Origin: Zymobacter palmae
GTDB lineage: Bacteria > Pseudomonadota > Gammaproteobacteria > Pseudomonadales > Halomonadaceae
NCBI RefSeq assembly: GCF_003610015.1
Contig: NZ_AP018933.1
Span: 1,956,035 to 2,020,034, forward strand
Direction of reading: 5' to 3'
DNA: 64,000 nucleotides
Shown here: in pieces, positions 23,550 to 34,137 of the stretch
Position numbering within the stretch: position 1 is the stretch's first letter
Layout: every line of letters starts with the position of its first letter
Position numbers and translations under genes: made by a program
The notes under the pieces: model-generated
Told to the model about the DNA's origin: nothing
Seen by the model: only the letters and a program-made list of their open reading frames with translations
Database searches by the model: none

Positions 23550-24116
23550 ATGACACTGCCCCGTCTACTACGTCCCCTTCACATGCTACTGGCAACGGTC
23601 TCTTCCGCTGTTCTGCTCATCACTGGCTGCACCGGTGCCCCCAAGGGAACACATCCGATCCCCGAGCTGGATCTCCAGCGCCACCTTGGCACTTGGTATG
23701 AAATCGCCCGTTTCGATCACCGCTTTGAACGCGGCCTTGAGTGCGTCACTGCTCAGTATTCGCTGCGCGATGACGGCATGATCCGTGTCATCAACCGTGG
23801 CCGCAATGCACAGAGTGGCGAGTGGAAAGAGGCTGAAGGCAAGGCTGCCCCGCTGAACACGCCGCCCGATGGCCAACTGAAGGTATCGTTCTTCGGCCCA
23901 TTCTATAGCGGCTATAACATCTTGGTGCTGGACGATGATTACCACTATGCACTGGTGGTCGGCCCAAACCGCCACTACCTCTGGATACTGTCAAGAACGC
24001 CCACTCTGGATGAAACGCGCTTTGATGCACTGGTCGCCATTGCCAGCGCACAGGGCTTCGATACATCCGCGTTGATGCGTATCCCGCAAGATAGTGCCCA
24101 TTGCACCGCCTTATAA
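23550..24116 (+). CDS. blc: outer-membrane lipocalin Blc
   Basis: Bacterial lipocalin, an outer-membrane-anchored lipoprotein that binds lysophospholipids and fatty acids. The 188-residue protein has a signal peptide with lipobox LITGC, then the lipocalin motif GTWYEIARFDHRFERGLECV, a central VSFFGPFYSGYNILVLD and the late motifs YALVVGPNRHYLWILSRTP. C-terminal ALMRIPQDSAHC matches the usual end. The ATG at 23550 is preceded by AGGAG. In enterobacteria blc responds to envelope stress or starvation; nothing in this sequence shows that directly. Confidence 0.92.
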   Translation: MTLPRLLRPLHMLLATVSSAVLLITGCTGAPKGTHPIPELDLQRHLGTWYEIARFDHRFERGLECVTAQYSLRDDGMIRVINRGRNAQSGEWKEAEGKAAPLNTPPDGQLKVSFFGPFYSGYNILVLDDDYHYALVVGPNRHYLWILSRTPTLDETRFDALVAIASAQGFDTSALMRIPQDSAHCTAL

Positions 24117-24397
24117 TGGCTTTGGACTACAGTCGGCGTTCGGTTTATGGCATGATGCGCGGTCATTGATGCATTACATAGCCGTGTCCAGTATGAACAG
24201 AGAAGCCTTGGTGCCGCTCTGATATACTGCGTTTTTCTATTTAGATACGGCACGAATCCTGCATATTTCCGTGATGGGTCGGAGTGCATTCCGCACCGTC
24301 ACTACATGAACTCGTGTTTTATTTCGCCACTGATCGACGCTTTCACTGACGGTTCAAGCCGCCCGTGAAGCGGCAGTGCTAGGCTGGAAGCTACTTC

Positions 24398-25180
24398 ATG
24401 TCAGAAACAACGTCGACACCCCATCCGTTGGTCATCAACGATCTGCACAAAAGCTATGGCACGAACGAGGTGCTGCGTGGCGTATCCCTGACCGCTCGCA
24501 AGGGAGACGTGATCACACTTATCGGCTCGTCCGGCTCGGGCAAAAGTACATTCCTGCGCTGCATGAACCTGCTGGAATGCCCTGATGCAGGCGATGTCAT
24601 CGTGCACGGTGAACCCGTCCAGTTCACTACCCGCCGCGGAAAACGCACCATTGCCAACCCTCAGCAGATCCAGCGTATCCGTGCACGCCTGTCGATGGTA
24701 TTCCAGAACTTCAATCTGTGGTCGCACATGACGCTGCTGCGCAATGTGACCGAGGCACCGATCCATGTACTGGGCGTGCCTAAAAAAGAGGCTGAAGAGA
24801 AAGCCATGGCCCTGCTTGCACGTGTCGGCCTGGCAGAGCGGGCACACTATTACCCCAACCAGCTGTCCGGCGGCCAGCAGCAGCGCGGTGCGATTGCCCG
24901 TGCACTGGCCATGGAACCAGAAGTAATGCTGTTCGATGAGCCGACATCGGCTCTCGACCCTGAGCTGGTCGGCGATGTGCTTGGCGTCATGCGCGACCTC
25001 GCCGCCGAAGGGCGCACGATGGTCGTCGTCACCCACGAGATGGACTTCGCCCGCGACGTATCCAGCCAAGTGGTATTCCTGAACCAAGGCCAGATCGAAG
25101 AAGCCGGAACGCCCGCGCAGATCTTCGACAATCCGACGTCACTGCGCTTGCAGCAGTTCCTGACGCCGTCACGCCGCTGA
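24398..25180 (+). CDS. basic amino-acid ABC transporter ATP-binding protein (HisP/AotP-like)
   Basis: ATPase powering uptake of histidine, lysine, arginine or ornithine. The 260-residue protein opens [19 protein letters not shown]; Walker [10 protein letters not shown] is at residues 43-51, followed by [22 protein letters not shown], the signature [19 protein letters not shown], Walker [17 protein letters not shown] and the switch [13 protein letters not shown]. The similarity to Salmonella and Escherichia coli HisP is very strong. GGAAG lies upstream of the ATG. It heads a five-gene operon on the plus strand with two permeases and two binding proteins. Confidence 0.92.
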   Translation: MSETTSTPHPLVINDLHKSYGTNEVLRGVSLTARKGDVITLIGSSGSGKSTFLRCMNLLECPDAGDVIVHGEPVQFTTRRGKRTIANPQQIQRIRARLSMVFQNFNLWSHMTLLRNVTEAPIHVLGVPKKEAEEKAMALLARVGLAERAHYYPNQLSGGQQQRGAIARALAMEPEVMLFDEPTSALDPELVGDVLGVMRDLAAEGRTMVVVTHEMDFARDVSSQVVFLNQGQIEEAGTPAQIFDNPTSLRLQQFLTPSRR

Positions 25181-25208
25181 TTTACGGAGGCTCTGACGAG
25201 AGGACGCC

Positions 25209-25964
25209 ATGGAAAATCACACGCTACAGTCCATCACTGACGCCGTTAAGGCATTCTTCGATTTCAACGGCTATAGCCACCTGCTGCTGTCTGGTGGTTT
25301 GCTTGCTCTCTCGCTGGGGGTGCTGTCGCTGATCGTCGCCATTGTGCTAGGACTGCTGTCCGCCAGCGCACGTATTTCGGACAACCGCACACTGCGCATC
25401 ATTTCGACGATCTACACCACCATCACCCGCAGCATCCCCGATCTCATCCTGTTGCTGCTGATTTACTATGGCATGCAGGCCGTGATCAACGTGACCGCAG
25501 ACAAAGTGCTTGAGTGGACCGACAACCGCGTCGACTTGCAGTGCACGCTGGATCCGTTCATGTCAGGCGTCATTGCCATCGGGTTGATCTTCGGTGCGTA
25601 CATGTCCGAGACATTCCGCGGCGCTTTCCAATCCGTGAATGCCGGTCAGATTGAAGCCGCCCAGGCCTATGGCATGAGCAAATGGCAGGTATTCAGCCGC
25701 ATCAGAATGCCATTGATGATGCGCCACGCGCTGCCCGGGATCGCCAACAACTGGATGGTGTTGTCGAAAACAACAGCGCTGGTATCGCTTATCAGCCTCC
25801 ACGATATCGTGTTTTACGCCAACGAAGCCGGTAAAAGCTTTCACGCGCCCTTCCGCTTCCTGACCCCCGTTTTGATCGGCTACCTGCTGATCGCCATGAT
25901 TTCGGAAGTCGTCCTGAAGTGGCTCGAACGCCGTTACAACACAGGATTCAAGGACGCCGCATGA
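25209..25964 (+). CDS. amino-acid ABC transporter permease (HisQ-like)
   Basis: Integral membrane subunit of the uptake system. The 251-residue protein has five hydrophobic segments and the EAA coupling loop IEAAQAYGMSKWQVFSRIRMP that docks on the ATPase. RSIPDLILLLLIYYG is characteristic of the HisQ/ArtQ side of the polar amino-acid family. A stretch around VDLQCTLDPF is an insertion relative to some homologues. GAGGA precedes the ATG. Its TGA overlaps the ATG of the next permease (ATGA), indicating translational coupling. Confidence 0.92.
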   Translation: MENHTLQSITDAVKAFFDFNGYSHLLLSGGLLALSLGVLSLIVAIVLGLLSASARISDNRTLRIISTIYTTITRSIPDLILLLLIYYGMQAVINVTADKVLEWTDNRVDLQCTLDPFMSGVIAIGLIFGAYMSETFRGAFQSVNAGQIEAAQAYGMSKWQVFSRIRMPLMMRHALPGIANNWMVLSKTTALVSLISLHDIVFYANEAGKSFHAPFRFLTPVLIGYLLIAMISEVVLKWLERRYNTGFKDAA

Positions 25965-26707
25965 ACGATACGACTTCGCTTTCCTATACTCTGGCGCATT
26001 TGCTGCACGATCTAACGGGCATCAAATCACTGTCCGCCGAAAATCTGAGCCTGTACTGGCCCGGTTTCGTGACCACTATCCAGCTGACGTTTATCTCGCT
26101 GATCCTTGGACTGTGCTTAGCACTGGCCTTTGCATTGATCCGTGCCATGCGCGTTCCGTTCGTGCATCGCCCCGTAGCCGTCTTCACTTATCTCTTCCGC
26201 AGTACGCCGCTGCTGATCCAGCTGTACCTGATCTATTACGGACTGGGCCAAATCCAGACCGATAGTCAGTTGTGGCATACCCTGATTGGCTCGCCGTTCT
26301 GGCTGGCGATTACCGCCTTCATGCTTAACACGGCGGCCTATACGACCGAAATCATCTACGGCGCCATAAAGACAACACCCAAGGGTGAAATCGAAGCAGC
26401 CCATGCCTATGGCATGAGCCCACGCAAGACGATGCTTCGGGTCGTGCTGCCAAACGCGTTCCGTCGTGCTCTGCCCGCCTACGGCAACGAAGTGATCTTC
26501 ATGCTGCATGCCACGGCGATCGCCAGTGTGGTCACGCTGACCGACATCACAGGTGCCGCCATTCAGGTGCTGTTCAACACGTATGATGGCTTCACGCCTT
26601 TCGTTACGGCCGCCGTGTTCTACATGGTATTGAGCTTTGCCCTGCAGGCACTGTTCCGACGACTGGAAAGAAAGCTGCTGATCCATACCCAGCCAGCTTC
26701 CGCGTAA
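25961..26707 (+). CDS. amino-acid ABC transporter permease (HisM-like)
   Basis: Second permease subunit, 248 residues from the ATG overlapping the previous stop codon. It has five membrane segments, the RSTPLLIQLYLIYYGLGQ motif and the EAA loop IEAAHAYGMSPRKTMLRVV, followed by LPAYGNEVIFMLHATAIAS typical of HisM/AotM. A longer upstream reading would run inside the HisQ-like gene and lacks homology. The protein ends with a basic cytoplasmic tail. Confidence 0.92.
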   Translation: MNDTTSLSYTLAHLLHDLTGIKSLSAENLSLYWPGFVTTIQLTFISLILGLCLALAFALIRAMRVPFVHRPVAVFTYLFRSTPLLIQLYLIYYGLGQIQTDSQLWHTLIGSPFWLAITAFMLNTAAYTTEIIYGAIKTTPKGEIEAAHAYGMSPRKTMLRVVLPNAFRRALPAYGNEVIFMLHATAIASVVTLTDITGAAIQVLFNTYDGFTPFVTAAVFYMVLSFALQALFRRLERKLLIHTQPASA

Positions 26708-26741
26708 CGACTGCGTATATTCCTATGAAGGAAACACAATC

Positions 26742-27527
26742 ATGACACTCTTCAGGAAAGCCGTGGCCGCCATCAGCGTGACTGCTGCCTGCTTGGGAGC
26801 GCTTCCGGGTCACGCGATCGCGGCCAACGAACGGGTGCGTCTGATCCTCAACATTCCTTACGAGCCGTTCGAATTCCGCAACAAGGACGGCGAGCTGGCA
26901 GGATTCGACATCGACCTCGGCAATGCCATGTGCGCACAGGCCAAGCTGTCGTGCAGCTGGAGCGAACAGGGCTGGGAATCACTGCTTCCCAGCCTGATGA
27001 CCCGCAAAGCCGATGCCATCATGTCAGGCATGACCATCAGTGATGATCGCCGCGAGCAGGTGCTGTTTTCCGATCCTTACCTGATCCAGCCTTCGGGCTG
27101 GTTCGCCCCTGTAGATTCACCGCTGAGCAACGTGACGACGGACACCCTGCGCCATCAGCGCATCGGTGTGCAACGCGGTTCCTCTCAGGATCGCTATGCC
27201 ACCGACTTATATGGCCAGCACAACGATATCCGCCGCTATGCCAGCGCTGACGATGCCGTCAACGATCTGATGGCCAGCCGACTCGACATCACCCTGTTCG
27301 ACTATCCCACTGGACAAAGCGCACTGCTTGAGGCCAGCCCGGGCCGTTTCAGGCTGGTAGGCGCCAAAATTCAGGATGAACGCTATTTCAACGATGGGTT
27401 CGGTATCGCCTTCAGGAAGCGCGATCAGGCGCTGGCCGAGCGGTTCAACCGAGCGCTGGCCGAGCTCAAGGAAAACGGTACGTACCAAAAGCTGGTCGAC
27501 AAGTATTTCCCTGAAACACCGCAGTAA
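26742..27527 (+). CDS. periplasmic basic amino-acid binding protein 1 (HisJ/ArgT-like)
   Basis: Solute-binding protein delivering substrate to the HisQM-like permease. The 261-residue precursor has a Sec signal peptide ending near GHAIAANE. The mature protein shows YEPFEFRNKDGELAGFDIDLG, a cysteine pair spaced as in HisJ (MCAQAKLSC), LLPSLMTRKADAIMSGMTI and the late YFNDGFGIAFRK. The ending ELKENGTYQKLVDKYFP is canonical. AAGGAA precedes the ATG. A second binding protein follows after 88 bases. Confidence 0.9.
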   Translation: MTLFRKAVAAISVTAACLGALPGHAIAANERVRLILNIPYEPFEFRNKDGELAGFDIDLGNAMCAQAKLSCSWSEQGWESLLPSLMTRKADAIMSGMTISDDRREQVLFSDPYLIQPSGWFAPVDSPLSNVTTDTLRHQRIGVQRGSSQDRYATDLYGQHNDIRRYASADDAVNDLMASRLDITLFDYPTGQSALLEASPGRFRLVGAKIQDERYFNDGFGIAFRKRDQALAERFNRALAELKENGTYQKLVDKYFPETPQ

Positions 27528-27615
27528 GTAGGCAGCACGTGTTCAGACCTGCGGGCAGCTCGCGCCTTTCCACTGCCCTTGTTATTACGCCGTTCCGGTA
27601 CGCAAAGATTTCAAC

Positions 27616-28431
27616 ATGACGCGACGATTCCTCACTGTTCTCATGGCTGCGTTCAGCATTGCAGTCGCTTCGAATCAGGCGGCACAGGCCCGCAACAGCA
27701 ACGACGTCACGCTGGCGATAGAACTTTATCCCCCTTTTTCCTACCGCCTGCCGGATGGTTCACTGGATGGCTTTGAAATACAGCTGGGCAACCTGCTGTG
27801 CGAACGCGCAGGCCTGCACTGCACTTGGTCCGACCAGAGCTGGGACGCTCTCATTCCCGGCCTGATGATGCGTAAGTACGACGCCATCCTGTCTTCGATG
27901 AGCGTCACACCCGAGCGTGCCCAGCAAGTGCTGTTCTCTCACCCGTACTACAACACGGCGCATATCTGGGTCGTGGCACGCAACAGTACGCTTGACCCCA
28001 CGAACATGGCCCAAATGAAGGGCAAGGTCATTGGCGTGCAGCGCGGCACGACCCGCGATGACTATGTGACGCGCTTCTACGGCAGCACCGCCACTATCCG
28101 TCGCTACGTTGCCGAGCAAGACATCAGCAATGATATGCGCAGCGGCCGCTTGGATGCAGCGCTGGTCGATATGCTCACCAGCCGCGACACCTTCCGCCTT
28201 CAGGATGCCGATTCACTCTACCGTCAGGCAGCAGCACCGATCAGCAAACCGCTTGATGTCTTCGGCCCCGGTATTGCTATGGCGTTCCGTCCGCGCGACA
28301 AGGCGCTTGCCGAACGCTTCAATGCTGCCATTGATGAAGTGTACAGAGACGGCAGCATCCGCCCCATCATGGACAAGTACATCGGCATGGACATTCTCGT
28401 TCACGGTGATGACGTGCAGGATGCAAAATAG
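27616..28431 (+). CDS. periplasmic basic amino-acid binding protein 2 (HisJ/ArgT-like paralogue)
   Basis: A second, divergent member of the same binding-protein family. The 271-residue precursor has a signal peptide ending NQAAQARN; the mature part shows YPPFSYRLPDGSLDGFEIQLG, the paired cysteines LCERAGLHC, LIPGLMMRKYDAILSSMSV and VIGVQRGTTRDDY. The C-terminal end is about ten residues longer than its neighbour. Substrate-contact positions differ (for example HPYYNTAH against DPYLIQPS), so ligand preference may differ. A strong bidirectional terminator closes the operon. Confidence 0.88.
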   Translation: MTRRFLTVLMAAFSIAVASNQAAQARNSNDVTLAIELYPPFSYRLPDGSLDGFEIQLGNLLCERAGLHCTWSDQSWDALIPGLMMRKYDAILSSMSVTPERAQQVLFSHPYYNTAHIWVVARNSTLDPTNMAQMKGKVIGVQRGTTRDDYVTRFYGSTATIRRYVAEQDISNDMRSGRLDAALVDMLTSRDTFRLQDADSLYRQAAAPISKPLDVFGPGIAMAFRPRDKALAERFNAAIDEVYRDGSIRPIMDKYIGMDILVHGDDVQDAK

Positions 28432-28464
28432 CCCGACAGCACGGTAACTGACATTTCGCACAAC

Positions 28465-28495
28465 AAAAAAGGGCCCCTTCAGGGGCCCTTTTTCC
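28465..28495. terminator. bidirectional terminator between the ABC operon and the DUF305 gene
   Basis: GGGCCCC (28471-28477) and GGGGCCC (28482-28488) form a 7-bp GC stem, flanked by AAAAAA on the left and TTTTT on the right, so it can terminate converging transcripts from both sides. Confidence 0.9.
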
Positions 28496-28519
28496 ATAGG
28501 CAGTCTGGCGATATAGCGG

Positions 28520-28921
28520 TCAGGGTTGCTTGTGCTGCTGTTCCTGATCCTTTATCCATCGCTGCATCTGTTCAACCTGATGCTGCTGAGAATCAACAAT
28601 ATCCTTAGCCAGCGCCCTCATTTCAGGTGCAGTGCCATACTGCAACTCCACCTTGGCCATGTCGATCGCTCCTTGGTGGTGAGCAACCATGGCACGCGCA
28701 AAATCCACATCAGCATTACCGGTGTACGTGATATCCATCGCCTTATGCATGGACATTCCCGCGTCCTTAAGCGCCTTTGTAGACGGTGCGCGCTGTGCCT
28801 GAACGACTGTAGACGTTCGAGCATGATCATGCATCGGCATGGACTCTGCCATCGCAGCGGTACCCGTACCGATTACTAGTAGAGCCGACCCCAAAACCAG
28901 TGCATGATGAAGTGAACGCAT
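28520..28921 (-). CDS. DUF305-family secreted protein
   Basis: The 133-residue protein has a Sec signal peptide (hydrophobic ALVLGSALLVIGTG, cleavage near AAMAES). A His/Met-rich start to the mature chain (MPMHDHA) precedes the DUF305 core DFARAMVAHHQGAIDMAKVEL, whose His pair and methionines suggest metal, possibly copper, binding; the role is not established. A glutamine-rich tail follows. GGGAGG precedes the ATG. It converges on the amino-acid transporter operon, sharing its terminator. Confidence 0.85.
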   Translation of the reverse strand: MRSLHHALVLGSALLVIGTGTAAMAESMPMHDHARTSTVVQAQRAPSTKALKDAGMSMHKAMDITYTGNADVDFARAMVAHHQGAIDMAKVELQYGTAPEMRALAKDIVDSQQHQVEQMQRWIKDQEQQHKQP

Positions 28922-28970
28922 GAAGCACCTCCCTGTGCAATCAAGCGATACGGTCTACCGTGCTATCCGC

Positions 28971-29945
28971 TCAGACGGCAGCAGCAGACGTGGATTTTTC
29001 TTCAGATGCCGGAATTTCATGACGACGCGGCAAGTCCGGGCCACGACGCAGACAGGTAATACCGGCAGCTTTGTTGGCAAACGTGACCATGTCGATCAGG
29101 TCTTCGCGTGTCATGGAAGCAATGCCTTTGGAAGACGCGAACTTGTGCTCAGAAAGCCAGCACAGTACGGCAGCTTGGAAGGTGTCACCGGCACCCACGG
29201 CATCAACGACTTCGACCGGAATAGTCGGAACGTCAAAGCGAGTGCTTGAAGTGAAGATCGTCACACCTTTGGAACCGCGCGTCACCATGACCAAGTTAGT
29301 GCGGCCTTTCAGCCAGCGTTCGGCCATGACACCACCATCTGCATCGCCGTACAGCAGAGACAGATCCTCGTCACTGACCTTGATAACGTCAGCATAGCGG
29401 GCAAACGCATCGACCTGTTTCTGCCAACGCTGCAGATCCGGCTCGATGGTCAGGCGGACGTTCGGGTCGAGGGTGACCAGACGGTCTTTGCCTTCGCGTT
29501 CCAGCAGCTCAAGCAGCGTTTCAGAAGTCGGCGATACAACCAAGGAGTAAGACCCTACGTGAATCGCGTGAACGTCCGTAGGCAGCGGCTCCAGGTGTTC
29601 TACACGCAGGGCGCTGTCCGGGCCTTGCTTGTGATAGAACGAGTACTGAGGCATACCGCAGGAAGACACTGCAACCATCGACAGCGTCGTCGGGTTGTCC
29701 ATGCGAATCAGGAAGCGTGTGTCCACACCTTCACGACGCATGATGTTGTGCAGGCGTTCACCCAAGAAGTCGTTAGACAGACCGGTGAACAGCGCGGCGC
29801 GGCGTTCGAGGCGCGCCAGACCCACTGCAACGTTGTAAGGAGAACCGCCAGCTACGGCTTCGAAGTGTACATGGGGAGTATCTTCGCTTGCTCGTGCGCG
29901 GTCAGCAAAGAAATCGAACAGCGCTTCGCCACAAATAAGAAACAT
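28971..29945 (-). CDS. PfkB-family sugar kinase, probable fructokinase
   Basis: ATP-dependent sugar kinase of the ribokinase fold, 324 residues. The N-terminus FLICGEALFDFF and substrate lid AGGSPYNVAVGLARL fit fructokinases, and the PfkB signature 2 DAVGAGDTFQAAVLCWL carries the catalytic Asp. VMVTRGSKGV is the nucleotide-binding strand. The ATG at 29945 has AATGAGG five bases upstream; a TTG six codons earlier overlaps that site and is less likely. The gene stands alone with a long upstream region. Substrate is inferred from the lid motif; a ribokinase or 2-keto-3-deoxygluconate kinase is less likely. Confidence 0.8.
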   Translation of the reverse strand: MFLICGEALFDFFADRARASEDTPHVHFEAVAGGSPYNVAVGLARLERRAALFTGLSNDFLGERLHNIMRREGVDTRFLIRMDNPTTLSMVAVSSCGMPQYSFYHKQGPDSALRVEHLEPLPTDVHAIHVGSYSLVVSPTSETLLELLEREGKDRLVTLDPNVRLTIEPDLQRWQKQVDAFARYADVIKVSDEDLSLLYGDADGGVMAERWLKGRTNLVMVTRGSKGVTIFTSSTRFDVPTIPVEVVDAVGAGDTFQAAVLCWLSEHKFASSKGIASMTREDLIDMVTFANKAAGITCLRRGPDLPRRHEIPASEEKSTSAAAV

Positions 29946-31222
29946 GTCAGCCTCATTGCTCAAGGTGCACTACGGGCACAGGGCGTCCCGTGGAGTCGGT
30001 TTAATGATCTTAACGCGGACTGTGTCCACTGGCGAGATGGTGAGGCCATGAATATTGGCTGAAATCATTAACCATTAGTCGATAGTCAGGCTCATCATCT
30101 TCCGCGAGAAGGCAGCACTCCATGCCGATGCCCTTGAAAACAGGGCGCTGGACACAGTACCGTACCGTCCATTCCTGCTGCTCGTTATCGGCCACAGGCC
30201 GTTAGGCTGCAGAATCCTTCCTCTCGTCACTTAGCATGACGCGCCCTATCGTCTTAGAAAAGGCGACCAATGGATACCCATCATAAGGTCTCATGGCGCA
30301 TTGCTACCACAAATGGTCTCAATGATCATGTAAGCGACTTTTAATGCCACGTTCACGTTACCTTAAGCAAAAGGCATATGGACGAAGCGTATGGCGAGGC
30401 GTACATTACGCGAAATCATACGGGAGAGCTCGGCACCACATCACAGACGTTGCGAACAGATGTGAGCGAGAATCGACGACGGGATGAAAATGCAGGAAGA
30501 AAAGAAGCCCTCTTGGCACTCGACGATCACTGGATCATCGACTGCAAGAGGATTTAAAGCGCCCTTGGAGAGGCGATGAGGCAACTGCATACGCTCTACC
30601 GCTGACTCGTGTGGACAGCACGTCTTACGGTAGACCCCATACCGTAGGTCAGGAAACCCAAGGTATCGTTGGCAGCATCATGCAACCGGCCCTGTGGGCA
30701 TGATGCAGCAAGCATGCGGCGCATGCTTACGCCAAGTGTACGCAGTATTATGACGGGGTTGTGGATACCGACCCCAGTCCCCGTATGCTTGAGCTAGACT
30801 ACGATAAGGCTACAAGCGAAAAGTTTCCAGATGGACACCGAGAGGTACTCCCACCCAGCCCCGCGACACTCTGTCACTTCCATCTCGTTAACACCGCACA
30901 GGGAGTCAGATACCGCACATTGTTCCCAAACTTAACAGTAACATGGAATTAGACTAAAGAACCATGCCCACTAGTACAGGTTGAGTCTTACCTACGCAGT
31001 AAGGTTTGCCACCCCCCCATCTATACGTACCAGATACTCTCCTCGCATTACCATCAGACACTGCAGTATCTCTTCACGCCTACAGCACTGTCGCCTTCTG
31101 ATCGCAAGCATGCCGACATTCCTTATCGAGCCTCACACGCTGGGCCTCTCACGTCCATTCATCACGCATCATCACACTGCTATCGACTGTAGGTCACCTG
31201 ACATGCCAGCACACAACACCAC
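29946..31222. other. gene-poor 1.3-kb region between fructokinase and argD
   Basis: No convincing gene was found on either strand. Visible items are a Cra/FruR-like sequence at 30058-30073 (11 of 16 positions), a 59-codon plus-strand frame at 30378-30557 that lacks a good ribosome site, a long imperfect hairpin at 30509-30551, and several frames of about 60 codons without recognisable content. The region may hold a decayed gene or an unrecognised small RNA. Confidence 0.5.
30509..30551. other. long two-part hairpin in a gene-poor region
   Basis: CCTCTTG (30509-30515) pairs with CAAGAGG (30545-30551), and TCGACGAT (30520-30527) with ATCATCGA (30534-30541, one wobble), around a CACTGG loop. 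On the minus strand it is followed by GCTTCTTTTCTTCC, a moderately T-rich tail, so it could end an unannotated minus-strand transcript. Confidence 0.4.
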
Positions 31223-31250
31223 AAAAAAAAGCGCACCCCAATGGGCACGC
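31223..31250 (-). terminator. argD terminator
   Basis: On the minus strand GCGTGCCC-ATT-GGGGTGCGC forms an 8-bp stem with two wobble pairs, followed by eight T (31223-31230). It lies about 45 bases after the argD stop. Confidence 0.85.
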
Positions 31251-31295
31251 CTTTCTGCGCTACACATATAGCCTGTAGCACGCCAACGGGCTGCC

Positions 31296-32877
<1,582 letters not shown>

Positions 32878-34047
32878 ATGCTCGTTTCAATCCTGGACAA
32901 CGATTTCTACAAGTTCACGATGCAGAACGCGGTCGTGAAACTGTTTCCCAACGCATGGACTCGCTACCAGTTCATCAACCGTGGTCAGCACCGCTTTCCC
33001 GCTGGCTTCGCCGACCGTCTACGCCACGCGGTAGAAGGCATGTCGCGTCTGGCACTCACTGCCGACGAACGCCGCTTCCTCGAACAGACCTGCCCTTATC
33101 TCGATCCGTCCTATCACGATTTCCTGCAAGGCTTCCGCTACGACCCGTCCGAAGTCAAGATAGAGCAGAAAGGCGAAGACCTCGAAGTCGTCATCGAAGG
33201 CCTGTGGTACCGCACCATTCTCTGGGAAGTGCCGATCATGGCCCTGATCAGCGAACTCTGGTTCCAGATGGAAGGCCAAGACCGCGACAGCGATGAAGTA
33301 TCGCTGGCCCGCACCCATCAGAAGATCGAGCACTATCGCCAGATGGGCATCAAAGTGGCCGACTTCGGTACTCGTCGCCGCTATTCTTATGACTTCCATG
33401 ACAAAGTCGTCAGCACGCTGACGGAATACGGTCAGGAAACCTTTACTGGCACCAGCAACGTCTACTTGGCCTATCGCCACGGCATCAAGCCGCTGGGGAC
33501 GCATGCGCACGAGTGGTTCATGTTCCATGGGGCCAAATACGGCTTCAAGATGGCCAACAGCATGGCGATGAACAACTGGGTTCAGGTCTATCGCGGCGAT
33601 CTGGGCATCGCGCTGACGGACACGTTCACGACTGACATCTTCTTCGACAATTTCGACAAAATGTTGGCCAAGCTGTTTGACGGCCTGCGCCACGACAGCG
33701 GCGATCCCATTGTGTTCGCACAGAAAGCCATCGAGCACTACAAGAAGATGGGCATCGACCCGCGTACGAAAACCATTGTGTTCTCGGACGCACTCGACCC
33801 CGACAAAGTCGACCGTATCGTCGAGTTCTGCCGCGATAAGATTGGGATGTCGTTCGGGATCGGCACCAACTTCACCAACGATGTCGGCCTGAAGTCGATG
33901 AACATGGTCGTCAAAATGATGGATACCCGCCCTGACCTCAGCGATGATTGGCTGCCGGTCGTGAAGCTGTCGGATATTAGAGAGAAGAATACGGGGACGC
34001 CGGAAATGATCCGGTTGGCACGCGAAGTACTGTCGCTGCCCAACTGA
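32878..34047 (+). CDS. pncB: nicotinate phosphoribosyltransferase
   Basis: Makes nicotinate mononucleotide from nicotinate and PRPP in the Preiss-Handler NAD salvage route. The 389-residue protein starts MLVSILDNDFYKFTMQNAV and continues with YQFINRGQHRFP, FGTRRRYSYDFHDKVV, GTSNVYLAYRHGIKPLGTHAHEW (regulatory His region), FDGLRHDSGDP and FSDALDPDKV, and GIGTNFTNDVG near the phosphate-binding end. ATG 32878 is chosen because homologues begin just before the LDND motif; the nearest GAGG is 14 bases away with a small hairpin between. ATG 32809 would add 23 nonhomologous residues. Confidence 0.9.
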   Translation: MLVSILDNDFYKFTMQNAVVKLFPNAWTRYQFINRGQHRFPAGFADRLRHAVEGMSRLALTADERRFLEQTCPYLDPSYHDFLQGFRYDPSEVKIEQKGEDLEVVIEGLWYRTILWEVPIMALISELWFQMEGQDRDSDEVSLARTHQKIEHYRQMGIKVADFGTRRRYSYDFHDKVVSTLTEYGQETFTGTSNVYLAYRHGIKPLGTHAHEWFMFHGAKYGFKMANSMAMNNWVQVYRGDLGIALTDTFTTDIFFDNFDKMLAKLFDGLRHDSGDPIVFAQKAIEHYKKMGIDPRTKTIVFSDALDPDKVDRIVEFCRDKIGMSFGIGTNFTNDVGLKSMNMVVKMMDTRPDLSDDWLPVVKLSDIREKNTGTPEMIRLAREVLSLPN

Positions 34048-34137
34048 TCCGGCAACGTGTGGATATGTCTGCGCGCCTGATGGTGGTCTTTATCATTGAG
34101 GCATCTTTCTTTGCAGTGAATGCCTCAAGAATGACAA

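Noticed and set aside
30010-30195. 61-codon minus-strand frame containing ECCLLAEDDEPDY
   Set aside because: It begins at a GTG without a ribosome site in a gene-poor region; it could be a remnant but cannot be supported.
30378-30557. 59-codon plus-strand frame starting MDEAYGEAYI
   Set aside because: The only purine-rich stretch is three bases from the ATG, there is no recognisable domain, and a long hairpin lies inside it.
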